Origin: Catenovulum agarivorans DS-2
Lineage (GTDB): Bacteria; Pseudomonadota; Gammaproteobacteria; Enterobacterales; Alteromonadaceae
DNA: 64,000 nucleotides
Assembly: GCF_000568405.1 (NCBI RefSeq)
Contig: NZ_ARZY01000001.1
Location: 186,001 to 250,000, forward strand
Direction: 5' to 3'
The notes beneath the pieces are model-generated. The model had not been told where the DNA came from. It was given only the letters and a program-made list of their open reading frames with translations, and searched no databases. The position numbers and the translations under genes are program-made. Positions 55,486-64,000 of the stretch are shown piece by piece (position 1 is the first letter of the stretch; every line of letters starts with the position of its first letter).

Positions 55486-57854
55486 TTTTTAAGTAACCTC
55501 ATAGAGTTGCTCACAACGATTAATGAGCTAGCTGACATACCAATAACCGCCATCCAAGGGGTTAATATCCCAAAAACTGCAAGCGGTAATGCTAAAGCAT
55601 TGTAGCCGATCGCCCAAATAAAATTTTGTTTTAAAATTCGATTTAAGCGTTGTGACATGTGTATGAGTTTTACCACACCGATCGGTTGAGAATTTAAAAG
55701 AATGACATCAGCTTTGTATTTAGATAATTCTGCGCCATCGTCCATGGCAATTGAAATGTCGGCAGTTGCCAATACAATTGAGTCGTTTACCCCGTCACCA
55801 ACCATAGCGACCGAACCATATAGGTCTTGCAATTGCTGTAATTTGCACTGTTTTTCTTCAGGTGATAGGCCTTTATAAAAATCTATGTTTAGTTTTTTGG
55901 CGGCTTTATCGACTAAGCTAGAGTGGTCGCCAGAAAGAATGACATTTTTAGTATCCAATGTCTTCATACATTCGATACTGGTCGGTTTTAGTTGATCTTC
56001 TACTTCGATTGCTCCAATACAGCCTGTCTGATTAAAAATATAAATTTGCACATTTGGCCATTTTGTTTGCTCAGCTTGTTGGCTGTATCGGTTAAATAAA
56101 GATTTGCTGCCAATTAAATATTCTTCACCTTGAAATTTTACCTGCAACCCTTGATGTGCAAGTGTTGTTACTGAATCGAGCTGAATGTCATTGGTATTTA
56201 TATCGCTAAACCCAGTTGCTAGTGGGTGATTCGAAGCTTTTTCTGCTGCTGCAACAATTTTTAACAGCAAGTTTTGTTTGATATCAGGGCGAACGTAAAC
56301 TTTACAGCGTGAAAAACAGCCTGTGGTTAGCGTACCTGTTTTATCAAATGCTATTGCGGATAATTTATCTGCTTGTTCGAGGGCATGGCTTTCACGTACC
56401 AGTACGCCTTGGATTTTCAAAGCGTTGCTCGCAGCGGAAATTGCGGTAGGTAGCGCCAATGAGAGAGCGCAAGGGCAAGTCGCAACTAATACAGCTACGG
56501 CATACCATAGACCATTTTCGCCCAGCAGTTGCCATCCGACAAAGGTCGCTATTGATAAAAATAATACCGAGACAGTTGCCTGCTTGGCCATTCTATCAGC
56601 AAGGTTGGCCAGTGGACTTTTAGATTGATTAACGCGCTCTTGGTGTTTAGCAATTTGTGCTAGGCGAGTATTGAGGTAAACCGTTTCTACTTCGATAACG
56701 ATAATTTGATTGTGTACCAAACTGCCGGCTAATATTAGATCACCTTGTTGTTTGCTTATTGGCAAGCTTTCACCAGTTAATTGGGCTTCCTCTACAGTAC
56801 ATGTGTTTGACAGTAACCTACCATCTGCAGGCACCTGTTCACCTGGTTTGACCTGAATAGTGTCACCTACAGCTAATTCGTTTGCATGTACGGTTTCTAT
56901 ACCGGCTGAGGTTTTTTTAAAGGCGACAAGAGGTAATAACTTGAGCAAGTTTGCCGACGTAATAGCCGCTTTAGTTTTGACTAAATGTTCGAGGTAACGA
57001 CTGGTTAGTAGCAAGAAAACAAACATGGTGGCCGATTCAAAATATACCTCCCCGCTGTTGGTGAAAGTTGCATACGCACTGGCAATAAAAGTGCTGTATA
57101 TTGCAAACACCACAGGCACATCCATATTTATAGATTTTTTACTAATTGCACGATAAGCCGAGGTTAGCAAAGGTAAACCACTGTAAAAAACTACGGGGGC
57201 CGACAGTAATAAGCTTATCCAGCGGAAGAAGTATTCAAATGACGCTTCTATCACGTCAAAATACAAGGCAAATGCAAGCATCATAACTTGCATGGTAAAC
57301 AAGCCCGCTACAGCCAGTTGTTTCTGGTAACTTTTATTAATTTGTTGGTATTCAGTTTCTATTTGGCTGATTTTAAAAGGAGAGGGGGTGTAGCCAATTG
57401 CATGGATAGCATTAAATATTTCACTTAACTGGATGCTTGTATTATCCCACACAACTTCGGCACGAGCGTTGGTTAAGTTGACTCTGATTGAGCTAACACC
57501 AGCTTGCTTGCTTAAGTATTTTTCGATTAACCAAGCGCAAGCTGCACAGTGCATGCCTTGTATCGAGATGTCGGCAGAATATTGTTGGTTTTGGTTAATG
57601 CTGACAAATTCTTGTTGCACGCTGGCCGAGTCAAACGCGAGGTATCGATTGTCATCGCCGAGCGTCGATTGATCAATTGGTTTTTCTGCGGCGTTTTGGC
57701 GAAATTTATAATAATTATCAAAGCCGCCTTGTAAAATTACGTTGGCAACTGCTTGGCAGCCTGCGCAGCAGACTGCTTTTTCATGACCATTAACTGTGAC
57801 GGTCAGCGTGCATTGTTCAGGTACTTGCTCTTGGCAATGATAACAACTTGTCAT
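55482..57854 (-). CDS. ccoI: Copper-transporting P1B-type ATPase CcoI/FixI
   Basis: 790 residues. N-terminal Cys-rich ferredoxin-like part (CYHCQEQVP, CCAGCQ), an HMA domain with GMHCAACAW near residue 98, eight membrane segments, ion site VATCPCALSLALP near 468, phospho-Asp near 504 in DKTGTLTTG, TGES near 365 and MVGDGVNDS near 700. FixI-type export ATPase that supplies copper to the cbb3 binuclear centre rather than general detoxification; the gene context (ccoH before, ccoS after) decides this. Ends by ATGA overlap with ccoS. Confidence 0.95.
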   Translation of the reverse strand: MTSCYHCQEQVPEQCTLTVTVNGHEKAVCCAGCQAVANVILQGGFDNYYKFRQNAAEKPIDQSTLGDDNRYLAFDSASVQQEFVSINQNQQYSADISIQGMHCAACAWLIEKYLSKQAGVSSIRVNLTNARAEVVWDNTSIQLSEIFNAIHAIGYTPSPFKISQIETEYQQINKSYQKQLAVAGLFTMQVMMLAFALYFDVIEASFEYFFRWISLLLSAPVVFYSGLPLLTSAYRAISKKSINMDVPVVFAIYSTFIASAYATFTNSGEVYFESATMFVFLLLTSRYLEHLVKTKAAITSANLLKLLPLVAFKKTSAGIETVHANELAVGDTIQVKPGEQVPADGRLLSNTCTVEEAQLTGESLPISKQQGDLILAGSLVHNQIIVIEVETVYLNTRLAQIAKHQERVNQSKSPLANLADRMAKQATVSVLFLSIATFVGWQLLGENGLWYAVAVLVATCPCALSLALPTAISAASNALKIQGVLVRESHALEQADKLSAIAFDKTGTLTTGCFSRCKVYVRPDIKQNLLLKIVAAAEKASNHPLATGFSDINTNDIQLDSVTTLAHQGLQVKFQGEEYLIGSKSLFNRYSQQAEQTKWPNVQIYIFNQTGCIGAIEVEDQLKPTSIECMKTLDTKNVILSGDHSSLVDKAAKKLNIDFYKGLSPEEKQCKLQQLQDLYGSVAMVGDGVNDSIVLATADISIAMDDGAELSKYKADVILLNSQPIGVVKLIHMSQRLNRILKQNFIWAIGYNALALPLAVFGILTPWMAVIGMSASSLIVVSNSMRLLKK

Positions 57855-57857
57855 AGG

Positions 57858-58364
57858 TTAGTAGGGTGTAATCAAAACCTTGTCTTTGGAAGGCAGCGTG
57901 ATAGTTTTTTGAACTTTCCACTTTTTATCGTGAGGTTCAATGGTTAACTGCCATTTACCTGCGGTTGATTTATCTAGTATGGCTGAATACTTGCCGTCAG
58001 CTCTTTGTGTTGCCATCACGCTTTGATCTTTTACCGATTGTGTTGCGTGATAAAATGAAACAATTAAACTTGCCGGACGCGGTGCTTTTCTATTTGCATT
58101 TAGATCTAACACTATACTGTCGTCGGTAATATCTGCAAATATCGCAATGCCGTATTCGCTAGCGAGTTTCTCTCGGTCAAACTCCTGATTTATCGCTTTA
58201 CCCTTTTTGTAATAATCATCGACCACCATTTCAACTTTGTACTCTCGATATATGGATAGTCTTACCGCTGCCACTAATACGGGAATTAAGATGATCGCTA
58301 TTAGCACCCATGGCCAAGGTTCTTTGTACCAGGGTCTTACATCTTCATTTGTCATAACTCGCAC
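57858..58364 (-). CDS. ccoH: FixH/CcoH family cbb3 oxidase assembly protein
   Basis: 168 residues. One N-terminal membrane helix (WPWVLIAIILIPVLVAAVRLSI), then VDDYYKKGKAINQEFDRE, the sequence that marks FixH, and a periplasmic beta-sandwich with LIVSFYHATQ and STAGKWQLTIEPHDKKW. Helps assembly/stability of the oxidase. Three bases before ccoI. It lies 94 bp after ccoP, behind a terminator hairpin, and no ccoG is present between. Confidence 0.9.
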   Translation of the reverse strand: MRVMTNEDVRPWYKEPWPWVLIAIILIPVLVAAVRLSIYREYKVEMVVDDYYKKGKAINQEFDREKLASEYGIAIFADITDDSIVLDLNANRKAPRPASLIVSFYHATQSVKDQSVMATQRADGKYSAILDKSTAGKWQLTIEPHDKKWKVQKTITLPSKDKVLITPY

Positions 58365-58391
58365 CTTTAGGACCTAGTAATCACAATAAAA

Positions 58392-58447
58392 AAAGCCTCG
58401 CAAACGCGAGGCTTTCCTCAATAAATGAATCTCGCTTGTTTATTGAG
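58392..58447 (-). terminator. Tandem hairpins after ccoP; strong intrinsic terminator
   Basis: AAAGCCTCGC (58392-58401) pairs with GCGAGGCTTT (58406-58415) around AAAC; read leftward it runs into TTTTTTATTG, so it is a proper terminator for ccoNOQP. A second repeat, CTCAATAAA (58417-58425) with TTTATTGAG (58439-58447), lies closer to ccoP and may protect the transcript end. Confidence 0.85.
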
Positions 58448-58458
58448 CTTAAATTTAA

Positions 58459-59418
58459 TTAGTTTGATAAGCTATAAACATAAGCTGAGATTAGGTGTAC
58501 TTTGTCTTCACCCAAAATATCTTTCCAAGCTGGCATTACACCTGCGCGACCATGGGTCAGCGTTTCAGTAATAGCGCGTTCAGAACCACCGTACAACCAG
58601 ATGTCGTCTGTCAAGTTAGGCGCACCAAAAGGTAAGTTATGTGCAACACTACCTTTACCATCAGCCCCATGACATGCAGCACAAACACCAAATTTTGCTT
58701 CACCAGCTTTAGCCAAACCAGCATCTACTTCGCGACCACTTAAACTGATCACATAAGCTGTAACTTGTTTGATACCATCTTCACCTAATGAATCAATCCA
58801 ACCTGGCATTGCTGCTTTACGGCCGTGTAAAATTGTTTCTTTAATCTTCTCTGGGCTGCCACCGTATAACCAATCATTGTCAGTTAAGTTTGGAAAGCCA
58901 ACACCACCACGCGCATCTGAAGCGTGACACTGCGAGCAGTTTTGTAAATATAGGCGTTTACCAATCTCAAGTGCTTCTTCGTCTTTTACTAACGCATGAA
59001 TGTCTTGAGATGCATACTTTTCAAAAATTGGACCAAAAGTTTCCTGTGCTTTTACCATTTCTTGATCATATTGCACTCGATAACCTTCAGCTTTAGCTTG
59101 CTCTACAGCAGCACGAGACTCTTCTAAGCTTGTAATGCCTTGGTTAGAGCTTTTCCAACCTAAAAAGCCTTGGTAGTTACCTAAGCCAGGGTAGGCTAGT
59201 AAATAATAAACTGCCCAAACTGCGGTTAACCAAAACATCTTGGTCCACCAGCCTGGTAATGGGTTATTTAGTTCTTCGATGCCGTCAAATTCATGGCCCA
59301 TTGACTTGCCTTCTTCGACACCAGCGTAGTTTTTCATGTTCAGGTATAAACAAGTAAATACCAGAACCAAACATAGGATAGATAGAATCGCTACCCACAA
59401 ACTCCAAAAGGTACTCAT
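58459..59418 (-). CDS. ccoP: cbb3 cytochrome c oxidase subunit III (diheme) CcoP
   Basis: 319 residues. Two N-terminal membrane segments (about 5-27 and 60-80), then two cytochrome c domains with heme sites CSQCH near residue 162 and CAACH near residue 244. Distal Met ligands are likely in the two AMPGW/VMPAW segments. Brings electrons from soluble cytochrome c to CcoO and CcoN. Last gene of ccoNOQP; terminator follows. Confidence 0.95.
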   Translation of the reverse strand: MSTFWSLWVAILSILCLVLVFTCLYLNMKNYAGVEEGKSMGHEFDGIEELNNPLPGWWTKMFWLTAVWAVYYLLAYPGLGNYQGFLGWKSSNQGITSLEESRAAVEQAKAEGYRVQYDQEMVKAQETFGPIFEKYASQDIHALVKDEEALEIGKRLYLQNCSQCHASDARGGVGFPNLTDNDWLYGGSPEKIKETILHGRKAAMPGWIDSLGEDGIKQVTAYVISLSGREVDAGLAKAGEAKFGVCAACHGADGKGSVAHNLPFGAPNLTDDIWLYGGSERAITETLTHGRAGVMPAWKDILGEDKVHLISAYVYSLSN

Positions 59419-59428
59419 GATGAATCCT

Positions 59429-59617
59429 CTAATCTCTGTGAACTTGTTGTTCTTTTTTGCGGCTATTCTTTTTCTCTACATCAGAGTCATCTAAGATCGA
59501 ATTAGCTGCATTATCAAAACGTTTTTTACTCTGCTTACTATAGGCCCACCAAATAATGCCAACGAATACAACTAGCACTATTATGGTGTATATGCCGCGA
59601 TAAGTTCCGTAATCCAT
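59429..59617 (-). CDS. ccoQ: cbb3 oxidase subunit CcoQ/FixQ
   Basis: 62 residues. One membrane helix (YTIIVLVVFVGIIWWAYSK) followed by a charged cytoplasmic tail with KKRFDNAANSILDDSD, the usual CcoQ layout. Stabilises the complex and the binding of CcoP. Gaps of 10 bp to ccoP and 2 bp from ccoO. Confidence 0.92.
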   Translation of the reverse strand: MDYGTYRGIYTIIVLVVFVGIIWWAYSKQSKKRFDNAANSILDDSDVEKKNSRKKEQQVHRD

Positions 59618-59619
59618 AA

Positions 59620-60228
59620 CTATTTTAAAGCTGTGCCAAGCGTTTGCAGGTATGCAATTAATGCATCCATTTCTGTTTTACCTTGTACTGAAGCTTTTGC
59701 TTGCGCAATATCTTCGTCGGTATAAGGCACGCCATAATATTCTTTAAACACAGTTAATTTCTTCGCGATTAGTTCACCATCAAGTCTATTTTCTTCAAGC
59801 CAAGGGTAACCTGGCATAATTGACTCAGGAACAACGTCACGAGGATTAATCATATGAACTCTATGCCATTCATCAGAATAACGACCACCTACACGTGCTA
59901 AATCAGGACCTGTACGCTTAGAACCCCATAAGAATGGATGTTCCCACACAGACTCGCCAGCAACAGAGTAGTGACCATAACGTTCAGTTTCAGAGCGGAA
60001 AGGGCGGATCATTTGGCTATGACAACCAACACATCCTTCGCGAATATAAATGTCGCGACCTTCCATTTCTAATGCTGTATACGGTTTTAAACCTTTAACG
60101 GGTTCAGTTGTATCTTTCATGAACATTAAAGGGGTAATTTCTACTAAGGTACCAAAGCTAATTGCAATTACTGCAAAAATTGCCAGCAAACCAATATTTT
60201 TTTCTACTATTTCGTGTTTATTAGCCAT
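59620..60228 (-). CDS. ccoO: cbb3 cytochrome c oxidase subunit II (monoheme) CcoO
   Basis: 202 residues. One N-terminal membrane helix ([23 protein letters not shown]), heme site [12 protein letters not shown] near residue 62 and later [33 protein letters not shown] with the distal Met. Essentially invariant in cbb3 enzymes. Passes electrons to CcoN. Nine bases after ccoN. Confidence 0.96.
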   Translation of the reverse strand: MANKHEIVEKNIGLLAIFAVIAISFGTLVEITPLMFMKDTTEPVKGLKPYTALEMEGRDIYIREGCVGCHSQMIRPFRSETERYGHYSVAGESVWEHPFLWGSKRTGPDLARVGGRYSDEWHRVHMINPRDVVPESIMPGYPWLEENRLDGELIAKKLTVFKEYYGVPYTDEDIAQAKASVQGKTEMDALIAYLQTLGTALK

Positions 60229-60237
60229 GATAGTCTC

Positions 60238-61680
60238 CTAAGCATTCGCTACTGCTGGTTTAGTCGCTAAACCTTGGTCAGCTACTTTCTCTGACTTGAT
60301 AGTGCGAACGACGTTGTACAACATAATGATCATACCAGACACAACGCATAAGCCACCTATCCAACGCATAATGTTGTATGGTTTTTTCTGTGCAACAATT
60401 TCAATAAAGCTATAGGTTAGTGTGCCATCTGCATTGACAGCACGCCACATCATGCCTTCCATAACACCCGTGATCCACATTGCAACAATGTATAAAACTA
60501 CGCCGATAGTTGCTAACCAAAAATGCACGTTAATGAGTTTGATGCTGTACATTCTTTCACGACCAAATACTTTTGGAATTAGGTGGTACAAAGAACCAAT
60601 TGAAACCATAGCAACCCAACCCAAAGCACCTGAGTGCACGTGACCTACAGTCCAGTCGGTATAATGTGATAAAGCATTAACAGATTTAATTGCCATCATC
60701 GGACCTTCAAATGTAGACATACCATAGAAAGACAATGAAACAATCATAAAGCGCAAGATAGGATCGGTACGTAATTTATGCCATGCGCCTGAAAGAGTCA
60801 TAATACCGTTGATCATACCACCCCATGATGGAACAAACAGGACAACTGACATAACCATACCTAGCGACTGAGTCCAGTCTGGTAATGCTGTGTAATGAAG
60901 ATGGTGAGGACCAGCCCAAATATATAGAGATACTAACGCCCAAAAGTGAACAACTGATAATCGATAAGAATAAACTGGACGTTCTGCTTGTTTAGGTACG
61001 AAGTAATACATCATGCCTAAGAAGCCAGCGGTCAAGAAGAAACCTACAGCGTTGTGGCCATACCACCACTGCATCATGGCATCGACGGCGCCAGAATATA
61101 TTGAGTACGACTTTGTTAAACTAACTGGAATTGCCATGCTATTACCAATGTGTAGCACTGCAACTGTTAAGATAAAGCCACCATAGAACCAGTTTGCAAC
61201 GTATATATGCGAAGTGGTGCGTTTTACAATAGTGCCAAAAAACACAATTGCGTACGCAATCCATACAATGGCAATCAAAATATCAATTGGCCATTCTAAT
61301 TCAGCATACTCTTTTGAAGATGTGATACCTAAAGGTAAGGTTATCACTGCACTGACTATGATTGCTTGCCAACCCCAAAAAGTAAAGTTTGCAAGTTTGT
61401 CACTAAAAATACGTGTTTGGCAGGTACGCTGTACCACGTAGTAAGAGGTCGCGAATAACGCACAACCGCCAAACGCAAAAATTACCGCGTTGGTATGTAA
61501 TGGGCGTAATCGAGAATATGTAAACCAAGGCGTGTCGAAGTTTAACTCGGGCCACACCAATTGAGCAGCTATTAGAACACCCGCGGACATTCCAATAAGC
61601 CCCCAAACGACTGCCATAAAGGCAAACTTTTTGACGATGTCAAAATTGTATATAGGAGTTGCAGAACTTGTTGCGCTCAT
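60238..61680 (-). CDS. ccoN: cbb3 cytochrome c oxidase catalytic subunit CcoN
   Basis: 480 residues from the ATG at 61680, which has GGAAG about 8 nt upstream; the frame is open nine codons more but lacks a ribosome site. Twelve membrane helices. His ligands of the hemes and CuB lie in [60 protein letters not shown] and the C-terminal [11 protein letters not shown] segment. High-affinity oxygen reduction for microaerobic growth. First gene of the operon; divergent from the small anchored protein at 61925. Confidence 0.96.
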   Translation of the reverse strand: MSATSSATPIYNFDIVKKFAFMAVVWGLIGMSAGVLIAAQLVWPELNFDTPWFTYSRLRPLHTNAVIFAFGGCALFATSYYVVQRTCQTRIFSDKLANFTFWGWQAIIVSAVITLPLGITSSKEYAELEWPIDILIAIVWIAYAIVFFGTIVKRTTSHIYVANWFYGGFILTVAVLHIGNSMAIPVSLTKSYSIYSGAVDAMMQWWYGHNAVGFFLTAGFLGMMYYFVPKQAERPVYSYRLSVVHFWALVSLYIWAGPHHLHYTALPDWTQSLGMVMSVVLFVPSWGGMINGIMTLSGAWHKLRTDPILRFMIVSLSFYGMSTFEGPMMAIKSVNALSHYTDWTVGHVHSGALGWVAMVSIGSLYHLIPKVFGRERMYSIKLINVHFWLATIGVVLYIVAMWITGVMEGMMWRAVNADGTLTYSFIEIVAQKKPYNIMRWIGGLCVVSGMIIMLYNVVRTIKSEKVADQGLATKPAVANA

Positions 61681-61862
61681 TTTATATCTTCCAAAGTTCT
61701 CAGGCATTAATACTAAATTTGATTAAAATATAGATAATAGCCTTTTTTGCTTAAAAACCATCCAAGTTGAGTGGAAAAACAGCAAAAAGTTAGTTGTCTG
61801 ACTAAAATCGCGGAAATTGTATGGTTTTTATAGCAAAAAATACAGTCGAGTTTGAAAAAAAC

Positions 61863-61876
61863 ATGATTTAGCTCAA
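61863..61876. promoter_or_regulatory. Candidate FNR box between ccoN and its divergent neighbour
   Basis: Read leftward TTGAG-CTAA-ATCAT matches the FNR consensus TTGAT-N4-ATCAA at 8 of 10 positions, one mismatch in each half. It lies 183 bp before the ccoN start and 49 bp before the divergent gene. A -10-like TATTTT (61842-61837) follows after 20 nt on the ccoN side and TATGAT (61895-61900) after 18 nt on the other; both spacings are shorter than the usual class II 22. Confidence 0.4.
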
Positions 61877-61924
61877 TAACAAGCGATATTGTTATATGAT
61901 ATTCACTCCTCAAAACAACGAAAT

Positions 61925-62419
61925 ATGGTTTATATGCAACAAAGTTGGCGATTAAAATTGCAATTAATTGCGAGCGTAGTGGCTTTGCTACTGTTGGTGG
62001 TGTTAGTTAAATACATCAATCAACAAGGTACAGATATCATTCAATTAAATGACCGGTGTAACTTGAGCATAAGTAATTGTGTTTTATCGTTATCAAATGG
62101 CGTAACCGTGACTATTGTTGCGAGTGAGCAAACTTTCGAACTTGAACAAAATAATCGCATCGCATTACGTTTTGGAAAATCATCTGATATTGATTTAGCT
62201 CCGCTAACCATGAGTGCGAGCTTGTCTGGGATGAATATGGATATGGGAACAATCCCGCTAGAAGTCAATCAATTTGATGATGAGTTTGTTGTCAACGTTA
62301 TTCCAGTTATGTGTACAGAGCGCAATATGCAATGGAAGATCGATTTTATCGTCGATGATACAAGGACACAAGCAGCACAAACCTCTGTTTTTTCAGCGAC
62401 TTTTAATACCAATTGGTAG
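61925..62419 (+). CDS. Membrane-anchored small protein, possibly FixH/YtkA-like
   Basis: 164 residues from ATG 61925, or 161 from ATG 61934. One N-terminal membrane helix (LIASVVALLLLVVLVKYI), then a predicted periplasmic beta-rich domain with two Cys (DRCNLSISNCVLSL), a Met-rich turn MSASLSGMNMDMG and a final VNVIPVMCTERNMQWKIDFIV. The Met-rich turn followed by a strand pattern is what one sees in YtkA/FixH-like domains that sit with copper enzymes, but the similarity is by eye. Divergent from ccoN. A link to copper or oxidase assembly is an inference; the gene itself looks real. Confidence 0.7.
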   Translation: MVYMQQSWRLKLQLIASVVALLLLVVLVKYINQQGTDIIQLNDRCNLSISNCVLSLSNGVTVTIVASEQTFELEQNNRIALRFGKSSDIDLAPLTMSASLSGMNMDMGTIPLEVNQFDDEFVVNVIPVMCTERNMQWKIDFIVDDTRTQAAQTSVFSATFNTNW

Positions 62420-62460
62420 CTTGTAGAAATACCTAGTTTCAGTTGGTTTAAATCAATAGG

Positions 62461-62509
62461 GTAAACGTTTTACTTTTTGCTTGTGTTATTAATTTGTAAA
62501 GCGTATGAT
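62461..62509 (+). promoter_or_regulatory. galT promoter with LacI-type half-palindrome
   Basis: TTGTGT (62481-62486), 17-bp spacer and TATGAT (62504-62509) form a good sigma-70 promoter 84 bp before galT. Directly upstream GTAAACGTTTTAC (62461-62473) has the AAACGTTT core of LacI/GalR-family operators. The leader also contains a short hairpin, TAGGC...GCCTA near 62535-62555. No regulator gene is in view. Confidence 0.45.
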
Positions 62510-62592
62510 GTGCCCAAGTTGGAAATATTCTATAGGCTGATATATTTGGCCTACAGGTCTTTTAGGTTAATTTATTTTAAGAGGGTAAACGT

Positions 62593-63636
62593 ATGACCAC
62601 TGAGTTTGATCCCACAGAACACCCACATCGCCGCTACAACCCAATGATAGGTGAGTGGATTTTAGTTTCTCCTCATAGAGCTAAACGTCCATGGCAAGGT
62701 CAGTCTGAAGTATTAGACGAAGAACAAAAACCAAGTTATGACGAAAGTTGTTATTTATGTGCGGGTAATAAGCGTATCACTGGTGAATTAAACCCTAAAT
62801 ATGAAAATACTTTCGTTTTTACAAATGACTTTGCTGCGTTGAAAACTGAGTCTCCAGAATTTACCAGTGATGATCCTCTGTTTAAGCAAGAAACGACTGT
62901 CGGTTGTAGCCGTGTTATCTGTTTCTCTCCTGATCACAGCAAAACTTTGCCTGAAATGGAAATATCAGCAATAGAAAAAGTGGTTGATACTTGGCAAGAG
63001 CAAACGGCTGAGCTAGGTCAAACTTATCAATGGGTCCAGGTGTTTGAAAATAAAGGCGCTATGATGGGCTGTTCTAACCCTCATCCACATGGTCAAATAT
63101 GGGCTCATCAACACATCCCGACTTTACCGGCAAAAAAATGTGAACGTTTTACCCAGTATTTTGAACAACATGGTTCAAATATGTTAGCTGACTATGTAAA
63201 ACGTGAACTCGAATTAAAAGAGCGCATTGTTTGTGAAAACTCTGATTGGGTTGTTGTTGTTCCTTATTGGGCTGGCTGGCCGTTTGAAACGCTATTGTTG
63301 CCAAAATTTAGTGTGTCGCGTATGACAGAATTGAATGAAGGTCAAAAGGCGACTTTGGCCGACATTATTAGTCAAATTACCATTCGTTACGACAATCTAT
63401 TTAATTGTTCTTTCCCGTATTCTATGGGTTGGCACGGTGCACCATTTGATGGCGCTGATCAGCATCCAGAGTGGACTTTACATGCAACGTTTTTCCCACC
63501 ATTGTTGCGTTCAGCAACTGTGAGAAAGTTCATGGTGGGTTATGAAATGATGGCAGAAGCACAACGTGACTTAACGCCAGAGCAAGCAGCCGATCGTTTG
63601 AGAAGCTTAAGCCCAGTACACTACAAAAATAAGTGA
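62593..63636 (+). CDS. galT: Galactose-1-phosphate uridylyltransferase
   Basis: 347 residues (E. coli 348). Leloir pathway: UDP-glucose plus galactose 1-phosphate gives UDP-galactose and glucose 1-phosphate. Begins [33 protein letters not shown]; Zn-binding CYLCAGN near residue 52; the active-site His is in [11 protein letters not shown] near residue 165; FETLLLP and MGWHGAPF complete the pattern. Ribosome site GAGGG sits about 8 nt upstream. Eight bases before galK; galE is not next to it. Confidence 0.97.
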   Translation: MTTEFDPTEHPHRRYNPMIGEWILVSPHRAKRPWQGQSEVLDEEQKPSYDESCYLCAGNKRITGELNPKYENTFVFTNDFAALKTESPEFTSDDPLFKQETTVGCSRVICFSPDHSKTLPEMEISAIEKVVDTWQEQTAELGQTYQWVQVFENKGAMMGCSNPHPHGQIWAHQHIPTLPAKKCERFTQYFEQHGSNMLADYVKRELELKERIVCENSDWVVVVPYWAGWPFETLLLPKFSVSRMTELNEGQKATLADIISQITIRYDNLFNCSFPYSMGWHGAPFDGADQHPEWTLHATFFPPLLRSATVRKFMVGYEMMAEAQRDLTPEQAADRLRSLSPVHYKNK

Positions 63637-63644
63637 GTTAGACA

Positions 63645-64000
63645 ATGAGTAGACAAGAATTAGTTACCGGATTATTCAAAGAAACTTTTCAAGCTGATCC
63701 TCAAGCTGTTATTCATGCCCCCGGTCGCGTTAATTTGATTGGTGAGCACACTGACTATAATGGTGGTTTTGTGTTACCTGCTGCGATCAACTTTGGTACT
63801 GACATCGCTTGCAGTTTGCGTGAGGATCGCGAAGTACATATTCTAGCTGCGGACTTAGAAAAAGAAGTTATCAGCTTTAGTTTAGATGATATTAAGCACG
63901 ACGAAGCACACAGTTGGAGCAATTATGTTCGCGGTGTGTTGTTGTCATTAATGAAAGTTTACCCAAATATTAAAGGGGCGACCTTAGTTGTATCAGGTAA
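63645..64000 (+). CDS. galK: Galactokinase, N-terminal part (3' end outside window)
   Basis: First 118 codons of a GHMP kinase; frame stays open to the window edge. IHAPGRVNLIGEHTDYNGG near residue 24 is the galactokinase signature, with catalytic-base and sugar-binding residues. Cotranscribed with galT, with the stop of galT 8 bp upstream. Phosphorylates galactose at C1 with ATP. Confidence 0.96.
   Translation, partial: MSRQELVTGLFKETFQADPQAVIHAPGRVNLIGEHTDYNGGFVLPAAINFGTDIACSLREDREVHILAADLEKEVISFSLDDIKHDEAHSWSNYVRGVLLSLMKVYPNIKGATLVVSG

Noticed and set aside
61719-61732. TTGAT-TAAA-ATATA as a second FNR box before ccoN
   Set aside because: The second half matches poorly and it lies too close (about 40 bp) to the ccoN start codon for the usual geometry.
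61713-61913. 66-codon minus-strand open frame upstream of ccoN
   Set aside because: It covers the whole shared promoter region and FNR-like box and has no ribosome site or recognisable content.
1-64000. CRISPR arrays, transposons, rRNA and tRNA genes
   Set aside because: Looked for repeated spacers, inverted-repeat-bounded transposase genes and tRNA-like cloverleaf sequences; none seen. No computed search was possible.

Overview
The window reads as about 64 kb of chromosome from a marine Gammaproteobacterium of the Alteromonadales type. Four gene blocks match conserved E. coli order closely: lolB-ispE-prs facing hemA-prfA-prmC-sirB1; tolC facing nudF-yqiB-cpdA-yqiA-parE; ycaI(comEC)-msbA-lpxK-ycaR-kdsB; and fnr-uspE-ttcA. 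The AT-rich base composition, an NhaD-type Na+/H+ antiporter, a cbb3 oxidase operon and a large TonB receptor/signalling block fit a free-living marine bacterium. I do not assign a genus. I saw no rRNA, tRNA, prophage, insertion sequence or CRISPR array.

Layout. Bases 1-1152 hold the end of pilU and a lone periplasmic binding protein. Bases 1281-10883 are housekeeping genes (prs, ispE, lolB, hemA, prfA, prmC) with a REC/HD-GYP response regulator, a SirB1-like protein, a membrane protein and a small nitroreductase added. Bases 10999-14473 carry a DUF523/DUF1722 protein, a photolyase and the protease htpX. Bases 14658-26486 are the most accessory-looking part. An acetoacetate-decarboxylase-fold protein and a phytoene-desaturase-like flavoprotein lie together, followed by a TonB-dependent receptor, a giant 7TMR-DISM hybrid kinase, a REC-GGDEF diguanylate cyclase and a second hybrid kinase. 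Bases 26464-32272 are tolC and the nudF-to-parE series. Bases 32313-34929 hold an aspartoacylase-like hydrolase and nhaD. Bases 35248-40968 are a three-gene RND efflux operon. Bases 40965-45001 hold ychJ, pfkA, fldB, ogt, xerD and a DUF2062 protein.

Bases 45037-51401 make up the comEC/lipid A/KDO series. Bases 51414-61680, all on the minus strand, run from ccoNOQP through ccoH, ccoI, ccoS, a TauE/SafE-like protein, fnr, uspE and ttcA, ending in a small zinc-ribbon membrane protein. This is the microaerobic respiration, copper delivery and oxygen-sensing region. A divergent small anchored protein at 61925-62419 looks like a FixH/YtkA-type copper-associated domain. The window ends with galT and the start of galK.

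Regulation visible in the DNA includes a promoter with a perfect 15-bp inverted repeat over its -10 box before htpX, two palindromes before the efflux operon, an extended -10 promoter with an inverted repeat that includes the ribosome-binding site of ttcA, a candidate FNR box between ccoN and its divergent neighbour, and a LacI-type half-palindrome before galT. Several strong intrinsic terminators are also present.

The best candidates for something undescribed are the 14.7-26.5 kb block, as a possible uptake/metabolism/signalling module, and the small protein divergent from ccoN. Neither is proven from sequence alone.
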